This document shows, piece after piece, positions 42,555 to 51,315 of a stretch of DNA of 64,000 nucleotides. The first letter of the stretch is position 1; every line of letters begins with the position of its first letter. The stretch is from contig JADGDE010000007.1 in assembly GCA_016745035.1 (NCBI GenBank), positions 1 through 64,000 on the forward strand, read 5' to 3'. This DNA comes from Thiotrichales bacterium. GTDB lineage: Bacteria; Pseudomonadota; Gammaproteobacteria; Beggiatoales; Beggiatoaceae. Under the pieces are notes generated by a model that was not told the origin of the DNA, searched no databases, and saw only the letters and a list, made by a program, of their open reading frames with translations. The translations under genes were made by a program, and so were the position numbers.

Positions 42555-45200
42555 TTAACGTTTAAAAACGTAATCCGGTTTGAGCCAGTAAACCAATAAC
42601 GGCAATAAGGTCAGCGCAGTAAAGACATCAATAATCAAAGCCTCACTGATATACACCCCTAAGGCCCATGTATTCGCCAGCTCGGTTCCCAACAGTGGTA
42701 TAAAACTGCCGAGCAAGACCACCACCGAGATAATCACCGCCGAGCCAGTCGTGCAAAGGGTTTTGCGTAAACCATCTGCCCAACTCAAGCCATTTTCGGC
42801 AATTTCTTCGCGTAAACGTGAGAGCATATAAATGCCGTAATCTACCCCTAGCCCTAAGGCAATACTTAAAGACACCAAGGTGGCGAAGTGTAAATTGCCC
42901 GACCAGTTGCCGATAGAGGTAAAGTAGCCACCCAAACCATATTGGGCATATAAGGTAATCAACAAGATGCTCAGCAAAATCATGGACACAATCATGGAGC
43001 GGAAAATAAGTGCGGCAATCAAGAAAATGGCGGCGGCGGTAAGTAACGGCCCTTTGAGCCATTCTTGCATCGCCACTTCGCGGGTTGCCTCAGTCGCGCC
43101 TAAAAAGCCGCCTAAACCCGGTTCCACATAGCCCGCGCCTTCTTGAGCTAAGGCATTGGTATCACCGGAGCTATCGGCATTACGAAAGCCAAAATTGACC
43201 TGTTTGAAACCCTCATCATTTTTATGTGCTTCGATATAGGCCTGAATATCCAACACGGTTTGGTGGGTTTTGACCGGATCCATGGTATTAACAAAACCCA
43301 TGATTACGCCGTTATTCCAGTCACGACTAACAAAGGAATCCATATCACCATCACTGGTCATCATCTCCAGCAGCCCGTTATACATCTCGACAATTTCATC
43401 AGGGTTGCGATCATCATCCGGGTCAACGGATGTGAGACTGGCACGGGTTGGAATCATCAAATCATTAGGATTAACCGGACTACCGGGTTCTGCACTTAAT
43501 AGCATATTCACAAGGCGAATGTATTGTGCATAAGAACCCGTAAAACCGATATACGGGTGTTTACGCATCCAGTTTTCCATTTGCTCAATGTCGTATAACA
43601 CCGCAGCTTTATTAAAAACCCCTTGCGCGGGCATTTCATCGGGATCAAAACAGCCCTCGGGTAAGCCATCCATATCACACTCAGGTGCAATCGGGTTTTT
43701 ACCCCGAATTGGGATATTGACCGAAATCACCCCCGGCATAATATTGCCCAGTTCCGTCAGGTGTTGAATGGTCTCAGATTCTTCTTTGAAAGCCGCGCGA
43801 GAATAGTTAATGCCTTTTTCTACCCCTGGCATCCAATCCTCAGGTGTGCCATTATGTAATTGAGTGTAATGGGTAGACACCCCGATAATCACCGCAACCA
43901 CGCCAATGGGAATCCATTTGCCCTTGCCAGTGAGCAAGGTTTGAATCGCCGTGCCGGTGCGCAATTCCCAATTACGTTCATCGCAAGCATCGCGGCGTTT
44001 GGGCGGAAAGCTCAGCATCAATAAAGGAATCAAAGTGGTGGTGGTTAAAATTAAGGTCAACATGCCAAACATGCCGAAATAAGCATAGGCTTTATAAAAG
44101 GATATATCGACCAGTGATAAGGTCGCAAAACCAACCATATCGGTGATAATCGACAAGGTAGCAGGGACAATGGTGTGCTCGATGGCGCTAATAACCGCTG
44201 GCTCTAGCTCTTGCCCATTATATTCTTGCTCAAAACGCCTGGTTATTTGTACCGAGTGCCCAATACCAATCGCCAGCAGCAGCATCGGTGTTAGCACCAT
44301 CATGGTGGTGAGTTTAAATCCAGACAAGCCCATCAAGCCTAAGGTCAAAACGATGGTCATACCGACACCGATTAAGGGGAAGATTGCCCCACGCCATGTA
44401 CGGAACTCAAAAGTTAAAACCACAATGACGATCATGAGTGATAGGGCAAACAGCCACCATTTTTTCACTAAATCCAACAACATGTAAGCAAGGAAATACG
44501 GCTCGCCCGCAACCAAGACTTCAATCCGAGGCTCTTCGTCGCCATAGCGTTTGACGATTTCACGGACTGATTTAACCCACGGCAAATAAATCGATTTCAC
44601 ATCATCGCTATAGTCGGCAATGATAAAGGCGGCAATGGTTTTGCAATCTGGAGCGCTAAAATCACAAGTTTTACCGTCTGGGGTTTCGGCATGTACCAGC
44701 ATCGGTGACATCACCGGATTTTGCTCGATGCCCTGTTTTAAAAAGGCCAATTGTTTAGCGGCAAGTTCCGGCTTATCACTGATGCCCTCGGTCGGAATCA
44801 GGCGTTTGAACACCAACCCATTTTCATCTGCGCCCATGTATTTAACTTTTTGTGCCGCAAGGCTAATAAAATTAGGTTTGTTGGCATGAGGTAAATTTTC
44901 AACTTCACGGTTCATTTTCTGTAATAAATTAATAAACCAAGGCTGATAAATATCACCTTCTTTCATTTTGAGTCCAAAAACCATCAAGTTGCCCATACCA
45001 AAGGTATGTTCGGTATAAAGATTGGTGGCTACATAGCGGTTACTTGGCGGGAGTAAGGTGTCGGGGTCGTTACGGATGTCGATATTTTTGATTTGTAAGG
45101 CAGCGGCGAGGGTGGCTAAAAGTAGTAATAGAATAATAATAAAGCGGTGTTTGACCACCCATTGCGCATAGCGCTTCGATAACTGCGCATTATCAGCCAT
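42555..45200 (-). CDS. RND-superfamily (MMPL-type) exporter
   Basis: 881 aa; AAGGA lies seven bases before the ATG. One N-terminal helix (about 18-38), a large periplasmic loop, a bundle of five helices (about 230-430, including the sterol-sensing-like MVLTPMLLLAIGIGHSVQITRRF), a second periplasmic loop and a second bundle (about 700-880, with ALGLGVDYGIYMLSRLRE). The paired G-x-x-x-D/H-type intramembrane residues are typical of RND/MMPL lipid or hopanoid exporters. It has no periplasmic adaptor gene beside it, as is usual for the MMPL branch. Substrate unknown; hydrophobic lipids are the family norm. Confidence 0.9.
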   Translation of the reverse strand: MADNAQLSKRYAQWVVKHRFIIILLLLLATLAAALQIKNIDIRNDPDTLLPPSNRYVATNLYTEHTFGMGNLMVFGLKMKEGDIYQPWFINLLQKMNREVENLPHANKPNFISLAAQKVKYMGADENGLVFKRLIPTEGISDKPELAAKQLAFLKQGIEQNPVMSPMLVHAETPDGKTCDFSAPDCKTIAAFIIADYSDDVKSIYLPWVKSVREIVKRYGDEEPRIEVLVAGEPYFLAYMLLDLVKKWWLFALSLMIVIVVLTFEFRTWRGAIFPLIGVGMTIVLTLGLMGLSGFKLTTMMVLTPMLLLAIGIGHSVQITRRFEQEYNGQELEPAVISAIEHTIVPATLSIITDMVGFATLSLVDISFYKAYAYFGMFGMLTLILTTTTLIPLLMLSFPPKRRDACDERNWELRTGTAIQTLLTGKGKWIPIGVVAVIIGVSTHYTQLHNGTPEDWMPGVEKGINYSRAAFKEESETIQHLTELGNIMPGVISVNIPIRGKNPIAPECDMDGLPEGCFDPDEMPAQGVFNKAAVLYDIEQMENWMRKHPYIGFTGSYAQYIRLVNMLLSAEPGSPVNPNDLMIPTRASLTSVDPDDDRNPDEIVEMYNGLLEMMTSDGDMDSFVSRDWNNGVIMGFVNTMDPVKTHQTVLDIQAYIEAHKNDEGFKQVNFGFRNADSSGDTNALAQEGAGYVEPGLGGFLGATEATREVAMQEWLKGPLLTAAAIFLIAALIFRSMIVSMILLSILLITLYAQYGLGGYFTSIGNWSGNLHFATLVSLSIALGLGVDYGIYMLSRLREEIAENGLSWADGLRKTLCTTGSAVIISVVVLLGSFIPLLGTELANTWALGVYISEALIIDVFTALTLLPLLVYWLKPDYVFKR

Positions 45201-45339
45201 AGCATCTTCCTTTGAGAGTAATTAACCATGCTTAGCTGGTTTTATTATTGGGTGCTTAGCATGGGCCGACCGAGCTTTATGAGGTCAGCAAAGTGCGTCC
45301 ATTCTAGCCTAAGTCTAAATTTGGTGCTAGCACAGAGTT

Positions 45340-46269
45340 TTAAAATTGGGCAAGTGCCAATAGGCAACGCTGTTGATGGGAGATGCCATTATCTGGGGGA
45401 ATTTGTTGCTGGGGTAAATCTAAACCATACTTCAAGCCTTGTTGTTCGGCTGTCAATATCCATTGGCATAATTGTGATAAGCGCGCTTCAGTGCTTTGGG
45501 TTTGTAAGTCTTGCCAACGCAACCATAATTTTTTCTCACAGGCCTCGCCGCCAAATTGCTTGATATGCCAGCCTTGGTTACGGGCAACAATTTTCCAATC
45601 AACATGCTTGGGCGATTCGGCTGGATGGTAATCACGGTAGCCAACAAAATCATCGCCTGAGCGTTTGTGCAAACTTTGTTTATCTCCCGCTAAGCCTTGT
45701 TGTTCCAGCAAAGGCTGCTCGCCTTGGGGTTTGGGGTAAACCCAAAACTCGCCTTGTAGGCGCATGGGATACCAAGCATAAAAAATATTTAAGGGAAATT
45801 CGGTATGAATACTGATTTTTTCCGGCAATTTATATTTACCACGGCGCTTGGTGATACAAGGTAATTGTAATAAGGCTTGGCTATTGGCGGCAACATCACA
45901 GTAATCGCTGTGAGCGCCGTGGTAATCATCGACACGAATGGCATAGCGGCGTTTATTCTGGGCATTATCGACTTGTAATTGAATATAGGCGGTTTGCCCG
46001 GCAAATACCGCTGGCGCGTTGTGAAAACGAATCTTTAATAAGTGCAGGTTGTAGTAGGTATGCAAGGTGGAAACAATCATGATGCTGCCGAGCAAAAAAG
46101 TCAGCAAAAAGCCCATGCTGTTGTTGTAATTCATCGCCCCAGCCAGCATGAGCAATAACACTAAAGCAAATAATAAACCGTGACGATTGGGAATAATATA
46201 GATTTTTCGCCGTGTGAGAGTGATTTCGCTGTCAGGTTTTTTGATTCGTTTCCAAAACCGTGTTTTCAT
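45340..46269 (-). CDS. DUF58-domain membrane protein
   Basis: 309 aa. Two N-terminal helices (about residues 33-50 and 55-72), a periplasmic-like middle, and a DUF58 signature SGDDFVGYRDYHPAESPKHV followed by DWK. DUF58 proteins are usually encoded with a MoxR AAA+ ATPase and a transglutaminase protein; here those partners are absent and the gene overlaps rsmA by four bases (ATGA). Function not defined for the family. Confidence 0.88.
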   Translation of the reverse strand: MKTRFWKRIKKPDSEITLTRRKIYIIPNRHGLLFALVLLLMLAGAMNYNNSMGFLLTFLLGSIMIVSTLHTYYNLHLLKIRFHNAPAVFAGQTAYIQLQVDNAQNKRRYAIRVDDYHGAHSDYCDVAANSQALLQLPCITKRRGKYKLPEKISIHTEFPLNIFYAWYPMRLQGEFWVYPKPQGEQPLLEQQGLAGDKQSLHKRSGDDFVGYRDYHPAESPKHVDWKIVARNQGWHIKQFGGEACEKKLWLRWQDLQTQSTEARLSQLCQWILTAEQQGLKYGLDLPQQQIPPDNGISHQQRCLLALAQF

Positions 46270-47036
46270 GACAAATGCTGGGCGAGGGCGGCAAATTCTG
46301 CCAAATTCAAGGTTTCCGCGCGGGCTTTGGGATCAATGCCTGTTTGGTTAAACGCTTCTGCTGGCAAATGTTTTTTGAGATTATTGTGTAAAGTTTTGCG
46401 CCGTTGGGCAAAGGCTAAATCCACCAGTTTTTTCAGTGGTGCAAAGGCAATATCAACCGGAGGCTGGGCGTGGGGTTGTAAGCGTAACACCGCTGAATCA
46501 ACTTTGGGGGGGGGCTTAAACGCCTCGGGGGGCACATCAAACAAATATTCGGTTTGATAATGGTATTGGCTCAATACCGATAAGCGCCCATAGTGTTTGC
46601 TATTTGGTTCTGCGGTGATGCGCTCGACCACTTCTTTTTGTAACATAAACACCATTTGCGCAATTTGCTCGGCATAATCACTGAGGTGAAATAATAACGG
46701 TGTGGAAATATTGTAGGGCAAATTACCAATAATATGCAGCGCATAGGCTTTGTTATCAGGGTTTAATTGCGCAAAATCAAATTTGAGCACATCGCCTTCA
46801 TGAATTTGGAGTTGTTTTGCATAAGGACGGGTTTTAAGTAAAGCGATTAAATCCCGATCCAATTCCACCACATCGAGTTTCGGACGCATTTGACACAGCA
46901 CTTGCGTCAATGCCCCACGCCCAGGACCAATTTCTAGCAGCGTTTCCTCAGCACTGACAGACAAAGCTTGGGCGATTTGTTGAATGATTTGTCCATCATG
47001 AAGAAAGTGTTGCCCGAAACGTTTTTTGGCGCGCAT
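46266..47036 (-). CDS. rsmA: 16S rRNA dimethyladenosine transferase
   Basis: 256 aa (also called KsgA). Dimethylates two adjacent adenosines near the 3' end of 16S rRNA, a late 30S maturation step. KKRFGQHFLHDGQIIQQI, LLEIGPGRGALTQVL, DVVELDRDLI, IIGNLPYNISTPLLFHL and the C-terminal QRRKTLHNNLK are diagnostic. Starts three bases after the FlgO-like stop. The usual apaG/pdxA context is absent. Confidence 0.96.
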   Translation of the reverse strand: MRAKKRFGQHFLHDGQIIQQIAQALSVSAEETLLEIGPGRGALTQVLCQMRPKLDVVELDRDLIALLKTRPYAKQLQIHEGDVLKFDFAQLNPDNKAYALHIIGNLPYNISTPLLFHLSDYAEQIAQMVFMLQKEVVERITAEPNSKHYGRLSVLSQYHYQTEYLFDVPPEAFKPPPKVDSAVLRLQPHAQPPVDIAFAPLKKLVDLAFAQRRKTLHNNLKKHLPAEAFNQTGIDPKARAETLNLAEFAALAQHLS

Positions 47037-47039
47037 GTA

Positions 47040-47651
47040 TTAATCCAATAAAAGGCTTAAAGTATTTTTACCCAGCGGTAAGCTAAAACTGTGGCTAGCC
47101 AGGGCAATACTGTGCTCGTTGACCAATTTGATATTAAAATATACCTGATCCTCGGCAATGCTATAGGTTCCTAAGGTCAAATTCGCCACTGGATGGGTTT
47201 TGCGCAGCTCTGAAACCAAACGCGAGAGAACAAATTCACCATCACGTTCTTTGTAGAGCAAGTCTTTTTGTAAACGTGCTTCTAACACTGTGTAACCTTG
47301 CTGGGTAAAGCGTGCGGCAATATGCTCACTTAGCAAACGTCCTAAATCACTGCTTTGGTGCAAATCATTTAAGTCCACCAAGGTGGTAATAATAATCCCC
47401 TCGGCTTTGTTGAGCGGTGTGCGTAAAGACTGCAATAAACTATCAGTTGCGGCATAAGCGACGGCAATTAAATCGGCATCTTGAGGGGCTTTATCTGGCG
47501 CTCGCCAACATTCACCACTTTGTACTCGCAAACGGCAAGGGGCAAAGGCACTGCGTTGCCAAACATGGCTTTGACAAGCTTCTAGCAATAAAAGGCTTAA
47601 GAGTAGCCAAACAAAGCGCGTGTGCTTAACGATGGATATAAATACGGACAT
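47040..47651 (-). CDS. FlgO-like outer-membrane lipoprotein
   Basis: 203 aa. Signal peptide with lipobox LLLLEAC (Cys about residue 26). The soluble domain matches the FlgO pattern: IITTLVDLNDLHQSSDLGRL, RFTQQGYTVLEARL and VSELRKTHPVANLTLGTYSI, VYFNIKLVN. In Vibrio, FlgO is a flagellar outer-membrane lipoprotein, but no flagellar genes are seen here, so a general envelope role is more likely. AGAGGA lies eight bases before the ATG; the start overlaps the OmpA-like gene by 26 bases. Confidence 0.82.
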   Translation of the reverse strand: MSVFISIVKHTRFVWLLLSLLLLEACQSHVWQRSAFAPCRLRVQSGECWRAPDKAPQDADLIAVAYAATDSLLQSLRTPLNKAEGIIITTLVDLNDLHQSSDLGRLLSEHIAARFTQQGYTVLEARLQKDLLYKERDGEFVLSRLVSELRKTHPVANLTLGTYSIAEDQVYFNIKLVNEHSIALASHSFSLPLGKNTLSLLLD

Positions 47652-48327
47652 AACGGCTTTCCTCTAGGAGGGCATCGTGCTTTTCTTTCGGTAGTTCAAC
47701 ATCTTGTATTTCTCTGGCGCGAATATCAATGCCAAGTCCGCGTGTAAGGGTTTTACAAGTACTGTTTTTTTTCAACCAGTTAGAAACGGCTTTTGCTCGT
47801 AAATGAGAAATGGTTTTGGTGGCTTTTTCTGAGCCGATATAGCCGCCATAACCATAAATAATGGTTTTATAGTCGGGGTTACATAACTGCTCTTTTCTAG
47901 CTTCTAAGCGTTCTAAAGCTTTTGGCAACAGTTTATAGTTGTTGATATGTATAAAGGGGATGCGAATGATTTTATAGTATTTCGCAATTTTGGTTTCCGT
48001 TTCCAATTGGCGTTGGCGAATGTCTGCTTTGGTTTCTTCAGCCACGGTCGGGTTATTGGTTTTTTCTGCCACTTTTAAAGTGATGCGCAATTGGCGGATA
48101 CTTTCTTGATTGTCTTCAATCAATTGTACTAAATCATTTTCATCGCTATCTTTAGACAATTGCGTCGCCGAGGTTTCATCGGCTTTCAGCTCAATTGCGT
48201 CGCTGACTTGTTGACTGGGGTCTTTTTCAGGCACAGGCGCAGGCGTTTCTTTTACTTCTGTCGTACAAGCACCGAGGCTTAACAAAGCGACGACAAACAG
48301 GAGTTGTGGCAATGCGTAAGGTTTCAT
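47626..48327 (-). CDS. OmpA-like lipoprotein
   Basis: 233 aa. Lipoprotein signal peptide (LLSLGAC, Cys about residue 21), then an acidic linker and a coiled-coil-like helix (about 65-115). The C-terminal region IIYGYGGYIGSEKATKT, LRAKAVSNWLKKN and SRYVRIYIHR follows the OmpA/MotB peptidoglycan-binding layout, though the usual peptidoglycan-binding Asp/Arg pair is only partly recognisable. No ribosome site is visible. In one unit with the FlgO-like gene and rsmA. Confidence 0.72.
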   Translation of the reverse strand: MKPYALPQLLFVVALLSLGACTTEVKETPAPVPEKDPSQQVSDAIELKADETSATQLSKDSDENDLVQLIEDNQESIRQLRITLKVAEKTNNPTVAEETKADIRQRQLETETKIAKYYKIIRIPFIHINNYKLLPKALERLEARKEQLCNPDYKTIIYGYGGYIGSEKATKTISHLRAKAVSNWLKKNSTCKTLTRGLGIDIRAREIQDVELPKEKHDALLEESRYVRIYIHR

Positions 48328-48367
48328 AATTTATTAACTAGATTGGTTGACAAAGGGCGCTTCAAAT

Positions 48368-48994
48368 TTATTGGCACAGCGCAGGACAAGGTTTACCAGT
48401 TTTGCTCGCGTCTAAACTGACCACGCCGCAGGACTTGAAGAAAAACTGAGCCTCTTCACAACTTTGCATTTGTTCACACTTGGTTTTGCTGCCACAGCGA
48501 TATTTTTTTAGGGTGTTCACGCCTTTGTGATACAGGTTTTTGCTACCTTCAACCGCGCCTGTTGCCATGTTTTTGCTGCCATCCACCGCTTTTTTACCTA
48601 AGTCCTTGCTGGCATCATAAGCTGAGCCAGTTTTTTCTTTGGCGGCATCATAAAGTTTGCCTGTGCCCTCAGCTGCACCTTTTGCCATGTTTTTACTGCC
48701 ATCAACCGCTTTTTTGCCTAAGTCTTTGCTGGCATCATACGCTGCGCCAGTTTTTTCTTTTGCCGCATCATAAAGTTTACCTGTGCCCTCGGCTGCACCT
48801 TTTGCCATGTCTTTGCTGCCATCATAAGCATCCTTGGCTAAATCTTTACTTTTATCATAAGCAGAACCGGCTTTTTCTTTAGCACTGTCATACCAAGAGC
48901 CAACTTTGTCGCCAAGCGTTTTTTCATCGGCTGTTTCGGCAAACAAAGACAGAGGCATTAAGCTGAAAAGAAGCATTAAAAGATATGTTTTCAT
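48368..48994 (-). CDS. secreted LEA-like repeat protein with Excalibur-like C-terminus
   Basis: 208 aa; AAGGA seven bases before the ATG. Signal peptide to about residue 19 (LSLFA-ETA). The middle is built of tandem 40-residue repeats (AKGAAEGTGKLYDAAKEK, then TGAAYDASKDLGKKAVDGSK), highly charged, Ala/Lys/Gly-rich and likely amphipathic helix, like late-embryogenesis-abundant or apolipoprotein-type repeats. The C-terminal 45 residues, with CEQMQSCEEAQFFFKSCGVV followed by SLDASKTG and CPALC, follow the Excalibur calcium-binding motif but the usual D-x-D-x-D-G-x-x-C-E loop is altered (ASKTGKPC). Possibly an envelope stress or matrix protein. Upstream of the OmpA-like gene. Confidence 0.82.
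   Translation of the reverse strand: MKTYLLMLLFSLMPLSLFAETADEKTLGDKVGSWYDSAKEKAGSAYDKSKDLAKDAYDGSKDMAKGAAEGTGKLYDAAKEKTGAAYDASKDLGKKAVDGSKNMAKGAAEGTGKLYDAAKEKTGSAYDASKDLGKKAVDGSKNMATGAVEGSKNLYHKGVNTLKKYRCGSKTKCEQMQSCEEAQFFFKSCGVVSLDASKTGKPCPALCQ
48563..48802. repeat. tandem 120-base repeat in the LEA-like gene
   Basis: Two near-identical 120-base units lie head to tail (48563-48682 and 48683-48802), with a partial third unit following. They encode the 40-residue repeats of the LEA-like protein, so the repeat number can change without breaking the frame. Confidence 0.8.
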
Positions 48995-49112
48995 TCGTAT
49001 TTCCTTGTGTTTTAGTGCTCACGATAACGGCTGGGCAATTTTTTTCTATCAGTTTGAGTGTGTTTTTAGGGGCGGATTATAACATTCTCTGGCAAAACTG
49101 AGTTCGACAAGT

Positions 49113-51200
49113 TTATTCTTCAGAAAAATCATAATCCATTTGTTCCGAGGGCGGGCTAATATAATGCCCTTGGGCATAATCGGTCTCACATTGCCATAAG
49201 ATAGTCAGGCTACTGGCATTTTCAACGGATTCCGCAATGGTGAGTTTGTCATGTTCATGGGCTAAACGGACAATTTTTTCCACCGCTACTTGGCTATCGC
49301 TGTTGCTAGCCAGATCTTTAGCATAAGATGAGTCGATTTTAACGTAATTAACCGGCAAATGTTTAAGCGTGGTTTCATAATTTAACCCCGTACCAAAATG
49401 CTCTAAAGCAGCACGACACCCCATTTTTTGTAAATTGATGATAAAGTTTTTAACATAATTGACTTGGCTAATAACCAAGGCTTCATTAAATTCAATCACC
49501 AAACTTTTACCTGGCACTTGGGCTGCGTGCAATAATTTGGCGATATAGGTTAGGGCATGTTTATCGCGCACGGTTTGATCCGAGAGTTTGATAAACAAGC
49601 GGGTATCATTACCTGTGCGCAGTTGCTGGCGTAATTGAATCACGGATTCTTTTAAGATCCATTGATCCAAACGGAAACCGAGTTTAGCTTGTTCGGCAGC
49701 GGCAAAGACTTGTCCGATGGGGATATTTTTGCCCTCGTTATCTTTCATACGCAAAAAAACTTCATAAATCGCAGTGGTCTCACCACGTAAACTGGCAATC
49801 GGTTGGTAAACCAAAGATAAATGGGTTTTTTCTTCCAGTGCGGTTTCAAGTTTTTTCGCCATATCGGTGAGATTGTTATCACCACTTTTAACCTCAGGGC
49901 GATACACCATTAAACGATTGCCGCCTTGTTCTGCCGCTTGTAAGCAAGCGGTTTGGGCATCGGCTATAACGTTTTGGGGTGTGCCTGCTGAGGCAAGCAC
50001 CGCAACTAAACCAATACTTGCTGTCACAACCGCCGAGGTGTTTTCTAATTCAATTACCTGTGCTTCAATTTCAGTTTTTAATTTTTCAAAAAAATCTTGG
50101 GCTTTTTTGATGTCATATTCAGGTAATAACAGACTGTAATTGCCATCACTAAAACGGGAAATATAAATATTGTTACTGTGTGACTGAAGCACGGTCGCGA
50201 CTTGACGTTGAATTTCATCTAAAGCCGCAATATCAAATTGTTCGCGTAATTTTTTAAAATGATCGAGACTGACAAAGGCAAGGACGCTGCGGGTATGTGA
50301 TTCAGCGGCCCGTCCTAAGTTTTTATCTAATAATTGAATGAAATATTGGCGATTATATAGCTGGGTTAATTGGTCACGTTTATTCAGTTCTTTAATTTTT
50401 TTCTCGAGCGCCTGACTATCACTGCGATCCCGGATAATAATTTGAATACATTTTTCACCATCATACAAAGCTTGGCTAACTTCCATTTTTAAGTCGAAAG
50501 TTTTGTGCTTATGGTTTTTTAGTTGCCGAATGCCGACCAAGTTTATATCGCGATCTTCACTGTTAGCATCGGTCATATATTCGCGCATAAACTGCTTAAA
50601 ACTCTCATGATCATCGGGGGCAACCAAGTCCATCACGGGCATCCCTTCCAAATCATCCAGCGATTCATAACCAAACATTTTTAGATAAGAAGGATTGGCA
50701 TGAATATGCATCCCTTCATGAACATAGCTGATGGCATCACGCGAGCTTTCGATCAGGATTTTATTATTCGACATGCTTTGCCGATATAATTGCTCTAGTT
50801 GTAACAAACGTCGTTGTTTTTCCAAGTCACTGAGCAGTTGCTTAACTACTTTTTGCAAACTTTGTTCTTGATCAGCGGGAATCACCCGATTTGCACCAGC
50901 ATCTAACAGATGGTTAAATTCCTCGGCAGAAAATTTACGCGTCAACACTAATAACGGCAATTCTTGTTGAGAGCTATCGAGAATTTCGCTGATTTTTTGG
51001 ATGCTAAAGTCCATCATGGTCGGCACAGCAATCACCAAATCCCATTCTTGATCGGCCAAAGCGGCTTGTAGGTCTTCATCATCTTCAACATGATGTGGAC
51101 GCAAAGGTAAACGGGCACGTCGCAAACTATTGAGAATCATTTCAGCTTCATTAGCGGATTCTTCAATGACAATGATGCGAACTATATCGTTTTGCAGCAC
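49113..51200 (-). CDS. fimX: FimX-like degenerate GGDEF/EAL regulator of type IV pili
   Basis: 695 aa starting at GTG (AAGGAG nine bases upstream). The N-terminus IRIIVIEESANEAEMILNSL closely follows the start of Pseudomonas FimX. Order: receiver-like domain lacking a clear phospho-Asp (about 1-120), PAS (about 145-265), GGDEF with the active site changed to SDGNY (about 275-435), and EAL (about 450-690) with EVFLR in place of EALLR, KLS for the usual NLS and EHFG for DDFG. Both enzymes are thus probably inactive. FimX binds c-di-GMP through its EAL domain and controls twitching motility. Length equals that of FimX (about 690). No pilus genes in this window. Confidence 0.9.
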   Translation of the reverse strand: MLQNDIVRIIVIEESANEAEMILNSLRRARLPLRPHHVEDDEDLQAALADQEWDLVIAVPTMMDFSIQKISEILDSSQQELPLLVLTRKFSAEEFNHLLDAGANRVIPADQEQSLQKVVKQLLSDLEKQRRLLQLEQLYRQSMSNNKILIESSRDAISYVHEGMHIHANPSYLKMFGYESLDDLEGMPVMDLVAPDDHESFKQFMREYMTDANSEDRDINLVGIRQLKNHKHKTFDLKMEVSQALYDGEKCIQIIIRDRSDSQALEKKIKELNKRDQLTQLYNRQYFIQLLDKNLGRAAESHTRSVLAFVSLDHFKKLREQFDIAALDEIQRQVATVLQSHSNNIYISRFSDGNYSLLLPEYDIKKAQDFFEKLKTEIEAQVIELENTSAVVTASIGLVAVLASAGTPQNVIADAQTACLQAAEQGGNRLMVYRPEVKSGDNNLTDMAKKLETALEEKTHLSLVYQPIASLRGETTAIYEVFLRMKDNEGKNIPIGQVFAAAEQAKLGFRLDQWILKESVIQLRQQLRTGNDTRLFIKLSDQTVRDKHALTYIAKLLHAAQVPGKSLVIEFNEALVISQVNYVKNFIINLQKMGCRAALEHFGTGLNYETTLKHLPVNYVKIDSSYAKDLASNSDSQVAVEKIVRLAHEHDKLTIAESVENASSLTILWQCETDYAQGHYISPPSEQMDYDFSEE

Positions 51201-51315
51201 AAATAAAATCTCCTTGTATTAAGCTGCTGAATATAACTGGGAGGGTGATGTTAGCAACAAGCTAGACCGCCACAGTTTTTGCGATGATGTGGGTTTTCCA
51301 CTTTGGCTTTTGACA

